From Silurus meridionalis (lineage: Eukaryota > Chordata > Actinopteri > Siluriformes > Siluridae), in NCBI RefSeq assembly GCF_014805685.1, contig NC_060884.1, forward strand, positions 13,920,356-13,984,355: 64,000 bases of DNA. Direction: 5' to 3'. The notes beneath the pieces were generated by a model. That model was not told the origin of the DNA. It made no database searches and saw only the letters and a program-made list of their open reading frames with translations. Both the position numbers and the translations under genes were made by a program. Shown one piece after another: positions 1 to 11,100 of the stretch (its first letter is position 1; the number at the start of each line of letters is the position of its first letter).

Positions 1-275
1 ACCTAATAAGTTGCAAATTGGTCCTCCAGCTGTTCCTTATATGTACATTTAACTTTTCCGGCCTGTCCCAACTTTTTTGGAATGTGTAGCTTTAATGAAA
101 TCAAAAATGAGCCAATATTTGGCATGACATTTCAAAATGTCTCACTTTCAACATTTGATATTTTATCTATATTATATTGTGAATAAAATATAAGTTTATG
201 AGATTTGTAAATTATTGCATTCCTTTTTTATTCACAATTTGTACAGTGTCCCAACTTTTTTGGAATTGGTTTGTA
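1..275 (+). repeat. 3' end of an interspersed teleost repeat
   Basis: The motif GTCCCAACTTTTTTGGAAT occurs twice (about 65-83 and 248-266), flanking an AT-rich stretch that reads like the widely dispersed fish repeat ending in this motif. The left part is cut by the window edge. I recognise it as a repeat from its wording but cannot assign its class. Confidence 0.55.
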
Positions 276-1546
276 GATGAAATAGGGAAATGGGTGGGGA
301 ATTGCAATGCAATTTATAAAACAAGAATGATGGAAACACTAGTGGGTTTGCATTTGGCAATCATCAAACTCAACTTATTAAACATTTCAATTTAATTTCA
401 ATTAAATAAAAAAATCAATTTAAGATGGCTTATTGCAGCTCTGATGTTTTGCTAACTGAATGAGCTAAGATGAGTGAAGTTGCTAAGGATACTACACTTG
501 AGGGATATGGTGAGTGTCAAGGGCCCTCCTCATCTACACACAACGTTCAAACTAGACTGAAGAGCCACAGGGGGGTCATCAAAGGTTCCTGAGCCCGTTC
601 CCCTGCAGTCCCACGCCATTCTCCCAGATGGCAATTAACTGCGCCTAAAGCACACATACAAAACACAGGAACAAAGGAAGTCAGACATGGATTTGGCCTT
701 GTACACTATAGAGAGTACTCCTCTTTCCATGATTAAATGTTTATTTTAAGATGAGGTCTCCCTCGGATGTGTGACGTTTGCAGTCGTTCGGATTGGAGAG
801 CATCAGCTGTGCTGCATGGGCCTAATTGAAGAAAGACTCCCCGAAGGCCAACAGCTTCCATGAAGCCATCGGAAAGGAAGTGGTGTGTTGGAAGATAACA
901 GGGTGTTTGCCAGCTCAGATGTAGCCAAGCTGTGATGTGAGACTGTCAACACAATGGTAAGGATAAGAAGAAATGATGGCATCTTGAATGAGACTAAGGT
1001 AATGATCATTTTTCAAAACAGAAGCAACAAACGGCATAACTAAAGGATTTACTTACAAATTATTTTAGTTTATATTTTAGAATAGTAAAACTTGTGTTTA
1101 TATCGGTTCCTCCATGGTAGTCTAACGTTTATGTGATCGTATTGATGTGAATAGCTGAACCATTAACTGTCTAATTGTTTTATTTTTTTTATCCAGTATC
1201 CTAATCAAGTGATGTAAAAATGTAAGATGTAAAGTATTTTTAAATGTTTTAGTAGTTTGATCGAACAGTTAATATTGGATTAAGATTTTACAATCTTTAC
1301 CAAAGTATTGGGATCTGTATAATGTGCTATTTTAAAATATAAGAATAATATATTAACCATTAATGTAACATTTTAAAGGAAAGAGATAATAATGTTTAGC
1401 TGGGAAGTCTTCTAAAGCTGGGAGCTTGCACTTTATGGAAAGTTTCTTCACCCAAAGTTGTTTTTGGAAGACGATCAGACTGACGCTGTGGTCAAGAACC
1501 TCGATCCAGATGTGCTGAAACTATAATCAGTTGCGGTTGTTGGAGC
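276..1546. other. 5' flank of the RGS-anchor gene
   Basis: No coding exon could be supported here. It is AT-rich, unique-looking sequence and presumably holds the promoter and 5' UTR of the gene that starts at 1547. I see no TATA box at a convincing distance and no CpG-rich stretch. Confidence 0.4.
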
Positions 1547-3470
1547 ATGAATCGGTGGCGAAGGTCAGTGGGAGAGATCCAAGCCAGAAAAAAGCTTGTG
1601 AGCGAATGTGAGCAGGCGCAGGCCGCCTTCATCAAACTCAGCGCCTGCTTCCAACAAATGGCCACCTGCTTGGGGAGTAACACAGACAGCAGCCTTCTGA
1701 GAGATGAGCTGGAGGAAACCAGGGGGCAGGCCCATAAAATATGTACAGGTAAGAAAGAAGAGCCACTATATCAATATACAAGACTGTTGTTTTAAAACCA
1801 GAAATACACAGTGGAAAGAAATATCTGCTTGTACACACAGTACCATGCTAAATGCTTTTAGTTAAGAAACACAATACGTACTGTGCACAAGTCTCCAAAG
1901 TACTTAACAATAAAAGTCATGGAATTTCATGGTGTATGTCTTTTTATCAATGAAGAGGTTGGAGCTTCATCCATTTCCAATATTCTCATGGAGATATGCT
2001 CCTTCTCCTAACATTTTTAACAAGGAACAAATGTATTAGGATGTTGAAAATGATGACATCAGTTCCTGTCATGAAGCTATGTTTATTACCTCATGAGTTG
2101 AATCAATTCAAAATAAACATATTGTATTTTATTATATTTATGAAAAATCAAACATGGTTATTTATTTGCAGACAATTTAAACTTTAATAATTTAGCATAA
2201 TTAAAGCATATAAAAAGTTTCTAGACTAGCTCTGTTTACAAGAAACTACTATGTATGTATACACAGTATCCACTTCAAAATAGTCTCCTTTTACAGCAAT
2301 AATAATAATAATAATGATAATGATTATTAATAATTATTGGTACAGATGTACAGTGGCCGTTAGAATATGTAGGTTTTGCTCATCTTGAACTGTTCTCATT
2401 ACATCTTAAATTCGGTAATAAGTCCAAACTACCATATTTTACCTCAGATTTCTGCTGAGGAAATTACCTTGTCATTATTATGATGCTAAAACTCAGTAGA
2501 GCATTTAAAACTTTTATACAACAATAAGGATACTTAATCATCCATAGCTTTCGAATAGACATTCGGTGCCACCCAGATGAGAATGGGTTCCCTCTTGAGT
2601 CTGGTTCCTCTCAAGGTTCCTTCCTTATGCCATCTCAGGGAGTTTTTCCTTGCCACAGTCGCCACTGGCTTCAGGGACAAACCTACACTCATAGAGAACA
2701 TCTTATTTATTCTTTATTGCCTCATTATCAGTGTAAAGCTGCTTTGAGACAATGTCCATTGTTAAACAAATAAAAATTAATTGAATTGTGTGTTACTCTG
2801 CATCAACTAAACACATGGGTAAACTTTCTATTTCTACCTTTACAACTCAGAATGGAGTATAGATTAAAAGGCAAAAGTTTATTAAATATTAAAGAAAGAA
2901 AGATGAGAACAGTTCCATTTGCCATTTGTTTATCATGCTCGTGTTACAGGGCTGCAAAGGAGGCTGCTGGAGCTGCTGGTTGAAACAGAGCAAAAGCAGG
3001 ACGACCGCGAGCAGGTAGAGCGCATCTGGGTGCTGCTCCTGTCAGCCTTGGAGAACTTTCAGCAGCAGCTCAAAAGAGTCATTGCCCTCCAGGAGCTCTT
3101 TCCTATCGCCGTGAAGAAAGACAGACAGGCCCTGATTAACACAGGTGCTTCTGGAGGAGGTACCGAGGTAGCAGGACGTGCTGCCATGGTGCAGAGTCCC
3201 TGGGTGGTGACAGAGTGCACAGAGAAGCCTGACCTGCAGGGACACGTGCTGGAGATTGAGACCCTGCTCCAGGAAATGCTGCAGAAGGTAAACGTACCGT
3301 TATGGTCAGTGAAGCCGATGCAGAAAGCCTGGGCTGAGGGAACACAAGAAGAGGATGATGACATCTTGGAGGAGATGATGGAGGTAGAAGTGGTGGCGCC
3401 GGATGGAAAATCAAGCTGCTGCAGTCATTCCAAATGTAGGCTTAGATGCATATTCTGTTTGCTCAACTAA
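1547..3470 (+). CDS. RGS9BP/RGS7BP-like regulator of G-protein signalling anchor protein
   Basis: Two coding exons, 1547-1748 and 2950-3470, joined in phase 1 (donor GTAAGA, acceptor TTACAG), give 240 aa. Members of this family hold R7-type RGS-Gbeta5 complexes at membranes and so speed G-protein shut-off in photoreceptors and neurons. Seen here: a helical N-terminal region (SLLRDELEETRGQAHKIC), then a second helix (VERIWVLLLSALENFQQQLK), the motif ALINTGASGG, and KVNVPLWSVKPMQKAWAE near residue 190. These match the R9AP plan in order and spacing. Unlike R9AP, which ends in a transmembrane helix, this protein has an acidic stretch (QEEDDDILEE) and then a cysteine-rich tail (SSCCSHSKCRLRCIFCLLN), more like the palmitoylated end of R7BP. 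The start is the first ATG of the open frame; an upstream noncoding exon is possible. The family call is fairly sure, the exact paralogue is not. Confidence 0.75.
2297..2336. repeat. (AAT)n-like simple repeat
   Basis: Run of AAT units with ATG and ATT interruptions inside the single intron of the RGS-anchor gene. Confidence 0.8.
2560..2785 (+). mobile_element. 3' tail of an L2/CR1-like non-LTR retrotransposon
   Basis: It holds the fish LINE-tail phrases CACCCAGATGAGAATGGGTT, TGGTTCCTCTCAAGGTTCCT and AAGCTGCTTTGAGACAATGT, and ends in a TTAATTGAATTG-type tail. The same phrases recur at 19860-20025 and 55500-55770, so this is a dispersed family. It lies in the intron, in the same direction as the gene, and is 5' truncated as usual for LINEs. 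Confidence 0.7.
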
Positions 3471-4193
3471 AGACCTTTTGGGTCATGTAACTAGTGAGAA
3501 GTTATAAATCCCCAAGTGATTTGGCATGTCTTGGTTATTATTATGAAATCAAGTTTATTCATGATCCTTGGTGGATCTGGGAAACACCAAGCTTCCATCT
3601 ACTTCACAATTCACATTACCGTAGCGGCGAATTTTTTAAGAAGACAATACTGCCCCCTATCTGCAAATACTACTATAAAAAATTATGGCTATAAAATGGA
3701 CCTACAAGACACACCAATCATTATATTGTGCTAAATTGTGGAAAAAAAGAAATAGATCTTATGAGTGGGGTAAAAAAAAAAAAAATTCTACATTTAGTGT
3801 ATTTCTAACTATTCAGTCCAATTTATTTGAAAATGTAGAGATTAGGCCACACTGCATAGATCATTCAGTAAAAAGTGGTTTTAGCCATCAATGTACATGC
3901 TTTAGAGCAGGGCTTTTCATTTTAAAGTCATCTTTAACTGTAAAGTGAATTCATTTAATAAATATTCTTTAAATTTGCACATAGAGATCTATTCCTGTTT
4001 TTTTTTTTCCCAGACTATATTTGGTTTACACCAACAGCATTTGCTTCTTTTTAAATGTTGGACTGGATTAAACCCTTTTAAACCCCCATGGCCACGTTAC
4101 TAACGAACACGATAGAAATTATTTAGGTCTAAACGTTATACACAGCTTTATTGAAATTAAGTGAACAAATACAGTCCAAATTCTGAATGCTAT
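3471..4193. other. Convergent spacer between the RGS-anchor gene and ube2c
   Basis: It holds the 3' UTR of the left gene and the end of ube2c. A poly-A run lies near 3770-3785 and a poly-T run near 3998-4008. No coding exon was found. Confidence 0.5.
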
Positions 4194-4199
4194 TTTATT
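4194..4199 (-). terminator. ube2c: ube2c polyadenylation signal AATAAA
   Basis: TTTATT on + reads AATAAA on the minus strand, about 140 bases after the ube2c stop codon. A second possible ATTAAA/AATAAA-like site lies near 4147. Placement relative to the stop makes it the likely 3' end signal. Confidence 0.5.
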
Positions 4200-4339
4200 G
4201 AGACAGGTTTATTCAACATACAAATATAATACAGAAACAGACTCAGCATTTTAATTTACATGGTCATGGGCAAAAACAAACGCAATGAAGTTACACAGTG
4301 AGATAAAACAGAAGAGGCAGATTTGCCCGATTTCGTGGG

Positions 4340-5650
4340 TCAATTCTTGTAGGTTGAGTGCAAATGGGCTTTAAAGGCTGGAAAAATAAACAGAAAGTGT
4401 TTATTTACACTTATGAAACAGTACATACAAATTACTTTACCACAGAAATAAGGCAAAAATCACAACTATTTACCTTCCTGGTTATCCCATAATTCTGCAG
4501 CAGCAGAGTTCATAGGGCTATCATTGTTGGGTTCTTAAATAAAACCAGGAGAGAAAAAGTGTTAAATGAAGAGTAAACAATGAGTCATCACATCTAGTAA
4601 CTGCTACGAATAATAATGAATAAAAATCTGTAGTATAAAAAAAAACAAACAAAAAAAACAGTACCTCCAAGTAAACTCTGAATAGAGAGCAGAATGGATC
4701 GAACATCATAAAGAGCAGACCATTTCTCTTTCAAAATGTCTAAGCAAATAAACCCATTTTCATCAACATTTGGATGGAAACAGGGAGTGACGAATTTCAC
4801 CCGAGGAGCGTTGTATGGGTATCCGCTGGGAAACTCCAAAGAGAGCTTATACCTCAAACCTTCATACACCTCAACAGGGGAAAAAAAAACAACAAAAAAA
4901 AAGGTTTGCATGCAAAATTAATATTGTTTTCCATACTGAAACACACCATAACTAATATGTACATGCAGCAAACATGGCATCAAAAAACTTACTGTTCCCT
5001 GAGCGCCATCTATTGTGCCAATCCATTTAAAGAGATTGTCAGACTCTGGGAATGCTGAAATTCCTTTGTCTCCTGACATCTACAATACACAATGAAATAT
5101 TTGGAGGCAAATGAATCATTATTATTAATATAATAATAATTATTGTTAATTAAAATGAACAGTTAACTCTGAGGACTCACCATGAGCGTCATCAGCTCTT
5201 GTTGAAGCCTGGGAAGAGGAAGGAAAGAGTCGCAATCAGGAATTTGCACACATTCAGTACCAAATAAACATTAAAATGATCCTTCAAGTTCTCGATTGAA
5301 GAGCCTGATCCACAAACACAAGCCTAAGTGTATAAAGCTTTTGTTTTCCTGTCCTGCAAGCAAGAATGGACCAGGATCCATTTATGTAGTCTAAGCGGCT
5401 GGAACTTTGTCAGACAGGATAGTGAGGGTCTCTGCTGTTATTCTCTCCTTGGTGGGCGTGATAATTTATCAAATAGTCAGTATTACTAAACTGTGAATGT
5501 CAGTTTTTCAAATGGCACAATATACAGAAACGCAAGAAAAGAATAGACACAGAAATCTTTAAAAAATTATTGATGAAATATGGTAGGTTTGTTAGGTTTC
5601 TTGGGTACTTTGGACTGGTTAAACTGGATCTAGCACACATGGATATGGAC

Positions 5651-5710
<60 letters not shown>

Positions 5711-6037
5711 GACTGAGTACAACAAGTGCACTTTGTAAACAGTTATTGGAAGCTTTGAGGAAACCAGAGACCCCAGTGAGAAGTGGTAGCTCAGTGGTTA
5801 AGGTGTAGGATTTGGAGTCAGAAGATAAGCTCAAGACCCAATACCACTATGAGGTCACTGCTTGATCCTTAACTGCTCAGGTGTGTGTGTGTGTGTGTGT
5901 GTGTATAAGATATTTAAGATATATGACATACAAGATCCTTGTATTTCATGCTGGATAAGGGTGTCTGTCAAATGTAGAATCGGGGGGGGGGGGGGGGGAG
6001 AGAGAGAGAATGACCTTTCTCTGTTGTAGTGTGCTTT

Positions 6038-6077
<40 letters not shown>

Positions 6078-6230
6078 AAACAGTGTTGTTCTCTCGCTGT
6101 CTGAATGCAGCGTCTCATCACTCACACACCTTTTGGTAACGGAGCCCTTGGACACACTTCCGGCAGTTTCGTTTCCTTTTAACGCGGCTGTAGAAGAAGC
6201 TGCAGCAGGATCCAGGTTCTGGGAGGCCAT
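4340..6230 (-). CDS. ube2c: Ubiquitin-conjugating enzyme E2 C (APC/C E2)
   Basis: Six coding exons on the minus strand: 6130-6230, 5181-5208, 4993-5079, 4665-4869, 4474-4533 and 4340-4377, all phase-consistent, giving 172 aa (human about 179). The enzyme loads ubiquitin onto anaphase-promoting complex substrates, starting chains on cyclin B and securin at mitotic exit. It begins [13 protein letters not shown], an N-terminal extension typical of this E2. The UBC fold follows with [15 protein letters not shown] and the active-site motif [18 protein letters not shown]. The catalytic Cys falls at residue 114, as in the human enzyme. The end, LHSTYKN, is a few residues shorter than in human. Intron 1 carries a SINE and several microsatellites. 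The exon 4 donor reads GTACTG, a weak site. Identification is secure. Confidence 0.97.
5653..5707. repeat. (CA)n microsatellite
   Basis: Uninterrupted CA dinucleotide tract of about 55 bases in ube2c intron 1. Confidence 0.97.
5782..5975 (+). mobile_element. tRNA-derived SINE
   Basis: A box A-like start (GTGGTAGCTCAGTGGTTAAG) is followed by a degraded box B-like stretch (AAGCTCAAGACCCAATACCA). Then comes the fish SINE body CTTAACTGCTCAG and the tail phrase CTGGATAAGGGTGTCTGTCA. A (GT)n tract (5880-5904) expanded inside it. It lies in ube2c intron 1, antisense to the gene, and is not a functional tRNA. Confidence 0.75.
5982..6009. repeat. Poly-G run followed by (AG)n
   Basis: Seventeen consecutive G residues and then AG repeats, inside ube2c intron 1. 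Long G runs are unusual and prone to sequencing error. Confidence 0.9.
6039..6072. repeat. (GT)n microsatellite
   Basis: Uninterrupted GT tract about 60 bases from the ube2c exon 1 donor. Confidence 0.95.
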
Positions 6231-6904
6231 CGCTTACAGTCTAAACAAACCGAAATCACAGTCTGAATCGTCAACCTCAACAAGTGTCCAAAACCACAGA
6301 TTAATGTGCACACCGGAAGTGGCGAGTTTTAACTGAGGGGAAACCGGTGAATATTTCCGAAAGCTCGAACAAGCGGATTTTGCAGATGCGCAAAAATAGA
6401 TGGCTTTCACCAAGAAAACATTTTGTATTAAATATTTTAAAAATATTAGTTTCGCTCAGTAGGGAATTTGTAGCCACTGAGCTGAACAGGCGTTCAGGTG
6501 GACTTCTGGAAGCTCCAACCGGCTGCAGCAGCGTCGATAAGACCGCAGTGAAAGCTTAACGTTAGCTAGCATTGAGCTGAGCAGCGACAAAACAAGCACA
6601 ATAATCCGGCAATCCACTTTAAATCTAAAATATTAGAGTAAACGGATATTAATATTCGTTGTTAAAGATAATAAAAAACATCAGCCCACACTAAAGGACT
6701 GTCATTAGTATCAGGGTAATAATATACCCTCTATGGGGTTAGCTTACTTAGCTAAGATTAATGTCTACAACAGTGCGGCTGCAAGGTTCAACATAAATAC
6801 CGTATTATTCCAATCAAAATCTCCCTGACTGCATATTTATTGTGTATACATCGATAAATATTAATAAATAGATTATAATATAGGTAATACTGAAATCTAC
6901 ATTA

Positions 6905-7140
6905 CCAGCTCTGCGGTCCTTGTGCCAACAGTTACTACCGGAGTTCAGTCAAAATTTAAAAATCATATCCCGCCCCCCCGTTTAAACTTTCTTTCTCAAA
7001 CCCGTGTCCCCGCCTACAAACACTGCATCCACCAATCACAGTCGAGCTTCCAAAACACACTGGGCGGGCTTTAGCGACCTACTATGACGCACGTCAAAAA
7101 GCCTCCAAGCTGATTGGACGACGCGTTTACATTGGCGTGT
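6905..7140 (-). promoter_or_regulatory. ube2c: Candidate ube2c promoter with CCAAT boxes and upstream noncoding exon
   Basis: CCAAT-type boxes occur at 7032-7036 (CCAAT), 7113-7117 and 7131-7135 (ATTGG). A GC box-like GGGCGGGC lies near 7063 and a CHR-like TTTAAA near 6982. Clustered CCAAT boxes with a CHR are known for mitotic genes, including ube2c. A possible minus-strand noncoding exon would end at the donor ...GAGCTG|GTAATG at about 6905 and splice to TTTGTTTAG just before the ATG at 6230. Motifs are seen; the exon and promoter roles are inferred. Confidence 0.4.
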
Positions 7141-8141
7141 CTATAACCGTTGGTGATGCCTATGCAGCAGAACAGACCAAACACGTTGCCGAAGTTTGAT
7201 CACACGCCACATTTAAGAAGACAAGGGGAAATCAGTTTCACACAATAGACCGGCTGTATTTCCCACAACAAAAGCTTTTTTAATTGTATTTTTTTTTTGT
7301 TTCAAAATAACTTACATTTCCCACCATTTTTCTGTAAAACATGTAATTGTCAAATACTGTTCTCATTCAGCCACCAAACGGGGACACAAGTCATAAAATG
7401 TTGGACATCTTATTACTACACTACAGCTACATTTCCTTTCCCCCTAAACATTTTACCCTGACTAAAAATAAGTAGGAATAAGTTAATTGAATTCCCTTTT
7501 TGTGTACATGGGAGGGGGGGGGGAGCTTCTCTGGTATCCTGTTAAAACCTTTTACAGGCTGTCAAAATGCTTCCATATAACTAAAGAGGGCAAAGTACTC
7601 AAAACAAGATCAGTGAGTGCATACATATGCAGACAACCTCCCATAAAAAACCCGTGTAAGAAAATACATGCTGTATATACACAGATATTTAAAGCTACTT
7701 TTGTGATTAATGTGAAGAAAAAAAAATCTGTCTGATATAATCTCTAATAATACTGAGTTTAATAAACCCTAACAGTTCACACATTTCCAGCATCTATTTG
7801 CACACAAAGTAAAAATTGCTAAGCTTGATTCCAAGGCCAGTGTCTATTGTGTAATTAAAACAAACAAACAAATGCAAAACATTCACAGAAATAAAAATAA
7901 TGGAAAATCTGACTGAGATTCTTTTCATTGTGCATGGCCTGGTCCCTTTCAGAAGCAGACTAACTATGCCATTGGGAATCTTATGGATCAGAGCGAGACA
8001 ACAGACCTGGGATCGGTTCTTATTGCCATTTACGAAAGAAATACATCTATTAATCTTTTAAAAAGTATGTTGGACAGTGTGTTGATCCTAAATCAGCATT
8101 TGTACCCTAAAAATTTAATGGTGCCAAGCTCCAAATTTCTT
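7141..8141 (-). other. ube2c-dnttip1 spacer and dnttip1 3' UTR
   Basis: AT-rich, no coding exon seen. The part next to 8142 must be dnttip1 3' UTR; its end was not located with confidence. A G run sits at about 7512-7522. Confidence 0.4.
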
Positions 8142-11100
8142 TTAATCCTTCTCGGATCTCTGAGCATCCATTGTCTTTTGCATCTTCTCCACCATCCAGA
8201 CAGGAACCATAAAGGGCTTTAATTCATCCAATCTCAATTCAGGACAGTCTCTAAAAGAGGAACAAATATTCATTAGATGATTGAATTAAATTATCATTGT
8301 TATGAAGCTTAGTCGGTTAACAGCATGTAAAAACACTAAACAACAGAAAGTAAAATGTCCCGCAACAATGTAGGTTTATGTTTTTGCAGCAGCCAAACTA
8401 AGACTTAGATAAAACTATGCACAGCAAAAAACAGACAATAGAAACAGTTCCTGAACTGCAGAATCAAAGATATAGGCTAATCAACAACTTAAAACATAAA
8501 TTTTAGGCAGGTGTGAAGAAATGCTGTAAAGTAAAAATGCTTTAAAAAATATGTATTTAGTTGTTTATTCTTTATCAATATGAAAAAAAATGCAAAGTGA
8601 GCAACCAAAAGAAAAATCAATATTTGGTGTGTCCAGAAACAGCTGGTGAGAAACAGCCAATCTCTGCTTGTAAAGTGAGATTATGACACTTTTTAATTTC
8701 ATACACCGTGGCAAGACTGAGTACAGCAACAAGACACACGTAGTTATACTGCATCAGCAAAGTTTCTCCCAGGTAAAGATTTCAAAGCAGACTGAAGTTT
8801 TCGAATGTGTTTTAAGCTATTTTGAAAAATGCACAAAGAAATGGACTGTAGACGCATTGGTCGGCCTCGAAACTTAATGTAGTGAATGAGACGCATATTG
8901 TGCTTACGTCTCTTCAAAATCAGAATATGTACAGAAATGCCACCAGCAAAAAACTGGTGGAAACCAGTGGGACCCAGGTAGATCCATCTACTGTCTAGCG
9001 AAGTCTGGCTAGAAGTGTTCTTCATGGAAGAATTGTGTCGAAAAAGCCATTTCTCAAACATGGAAATAAGGCTAAGAGACTCAACTATGCATGAAAACAT
9101 CAGAATGAGGGTCAAAAAATTGGCAGCAGGTGCTCTAGACTGGAGTCAACATATGAAATATTTGGTTATAGCAGGAGGGAAGTTGTTTGCTGAAAGGCTG
9201 GAGAGCAGTACAACAATGAGTGTCTGCAGGCAACAGTAAAGCATGGTGGAGGGTTCCTTGCAAGTTTGGGGCTGAATTTCTGTAAATGAAGTTGGAGATT
9301 TATTCAGGAAAAATTGTGTCCTTAATGCTGAAAAATACAGGCAGATACTTATCCATCCTACAATACTATCAGGGAGGCATCTGATTAACCAAAAATGTAT
9401 TGTTCAGCAGGACAACTACCACAAATGCCAACTAAGAGAACAAGGAGTCCTGGAAGTGATAGTTTGGCCCCCACAGAGCCCTGACCTCAACATCATTGAG
9501 TTTGTCTGGAATTACATAAAGAGACTGAAGAGGTTCAGAAGTCCAAGATGTTTGGAACAACCTACCTGCCTAGTGTGCAAGTGTACATAGAGTAATCTAT
9601 GCTGTTTTGCAGGCACAACAAATATTGATTTGGATTTATCGTGTGTATTTTATTTTCCATTTAATTTCATTTATTGATAAAAAATAAACTATAAACACAT
9701 TTACACTTTACAGCATTTTTTCACACCTGCCTAAACTTTTGTACACTACTTTATACACACACAGACACAGGTACACACACACACAGTTAATATAATTTAT
9801 GTAATATGAAGGAGGTGAGATTGAGATGGTTTGGACATGTGCAGAGGGGGGGCATGGGGTATATCAGTAGGAAAATGCTGAGGATGGAGCCACCAGGAAG
9901 GAGGAAAAGAGGAAAACCAAGGAGGTGGTTTATGGATGTGATGAGGGAAGACATGCAGGTAGTTGGTTTGAAAGAGGCAGATGTAGAGGACAGGGGGGGT
10001 ATGGAGACGGATGATCTGCTGTGGAGACCCCTAATGGGAGAAGCCGAAAGAAGAACAAGAAGAAGACTACAAACAGATAGCTAAAGCTTTATCAGCATCT
10101 TCCACAATTATTGGCTTCATAAAAAGGAGTTGAAACCATATACAGCACACACCATACGTTTCTACTCAAACAAGAAAGGTACTTGTAGTTATTTTTCCAA
10201 ACTAGTATATGTGTAAAAAAAAAGGTGGATTGGTAATAAAACTGCAAAGGTATTAAAAAGTCTATTGAACACTTGTATCCATGTCCTTTTTCTCTGAAGT
10301 GTACATAGGAATAAAAAGTAAATTGTAAGTATTTAAATCTCTTAATCATCAATTACAATGCACAGATCACATTGTTAATATAAAAATACCATCCATTACA
10401 ATAAGGAACATACAAAAAGCCCCCTAAAGCAGGATTTCCCTCTTATAGTAAGGACGGTGAAGGAGAAGGTGGAAAAATGAGCCTACTGCTCAGCTTAGCT
10501 GTTTCTTGTTTATTATGAAACATGACAACCACTAGAACAGACCACTTTCACAACAACAAGCTCACAAAATGCAACCCAGCCTTCAGTCTTGTGGTCAGAT
10601 GAGACCAATAAGAAAAACACCTGATACCTGCTGTAAATGGCGAAGCATCAGTGAAGCTTTGTGGCTGGTGGCTTAGGGGAAGTTGTTAAATCGGACAGGT
10701 ATAAGGATATTTAGGCCCAAAACATGGGTATCTTTTTTAAATGTGTGTGTGCATAATATGTGTAAAATATGCATGCACAGGTTTCTACATATCAAATGTT
10801 ATCGAACAAGCTCTTCTTTTGTGAGGATGTGAATATATTTAATCAAATTCCTCAAGATGTACATACAAGAACCTGTCAAACCCTCTACTATTAAAAAACT
10901 AAAATTTAGCAAACTGATTGAGGCTCTTATCCCACTTATCATACTTGTAATATCAAAACAACCGACAGAGTAATTACTGATATCAGTGTGCACAACAAGG
11001 TGCTGAAAGTTGGACATGTGTTAGGGAGAGCTAAACACTAATGGAGATGATGCCTTGCTTGACGCTTTGGCATGAGGAGTCTCAATTTTCTCCCTAATTT

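Noticed and set aside
5782..5975. A tRNA gene
   Set aside because: Only box A and a broken box B are present, followed by SINE body and tail; no cloverleaf can be drawn.
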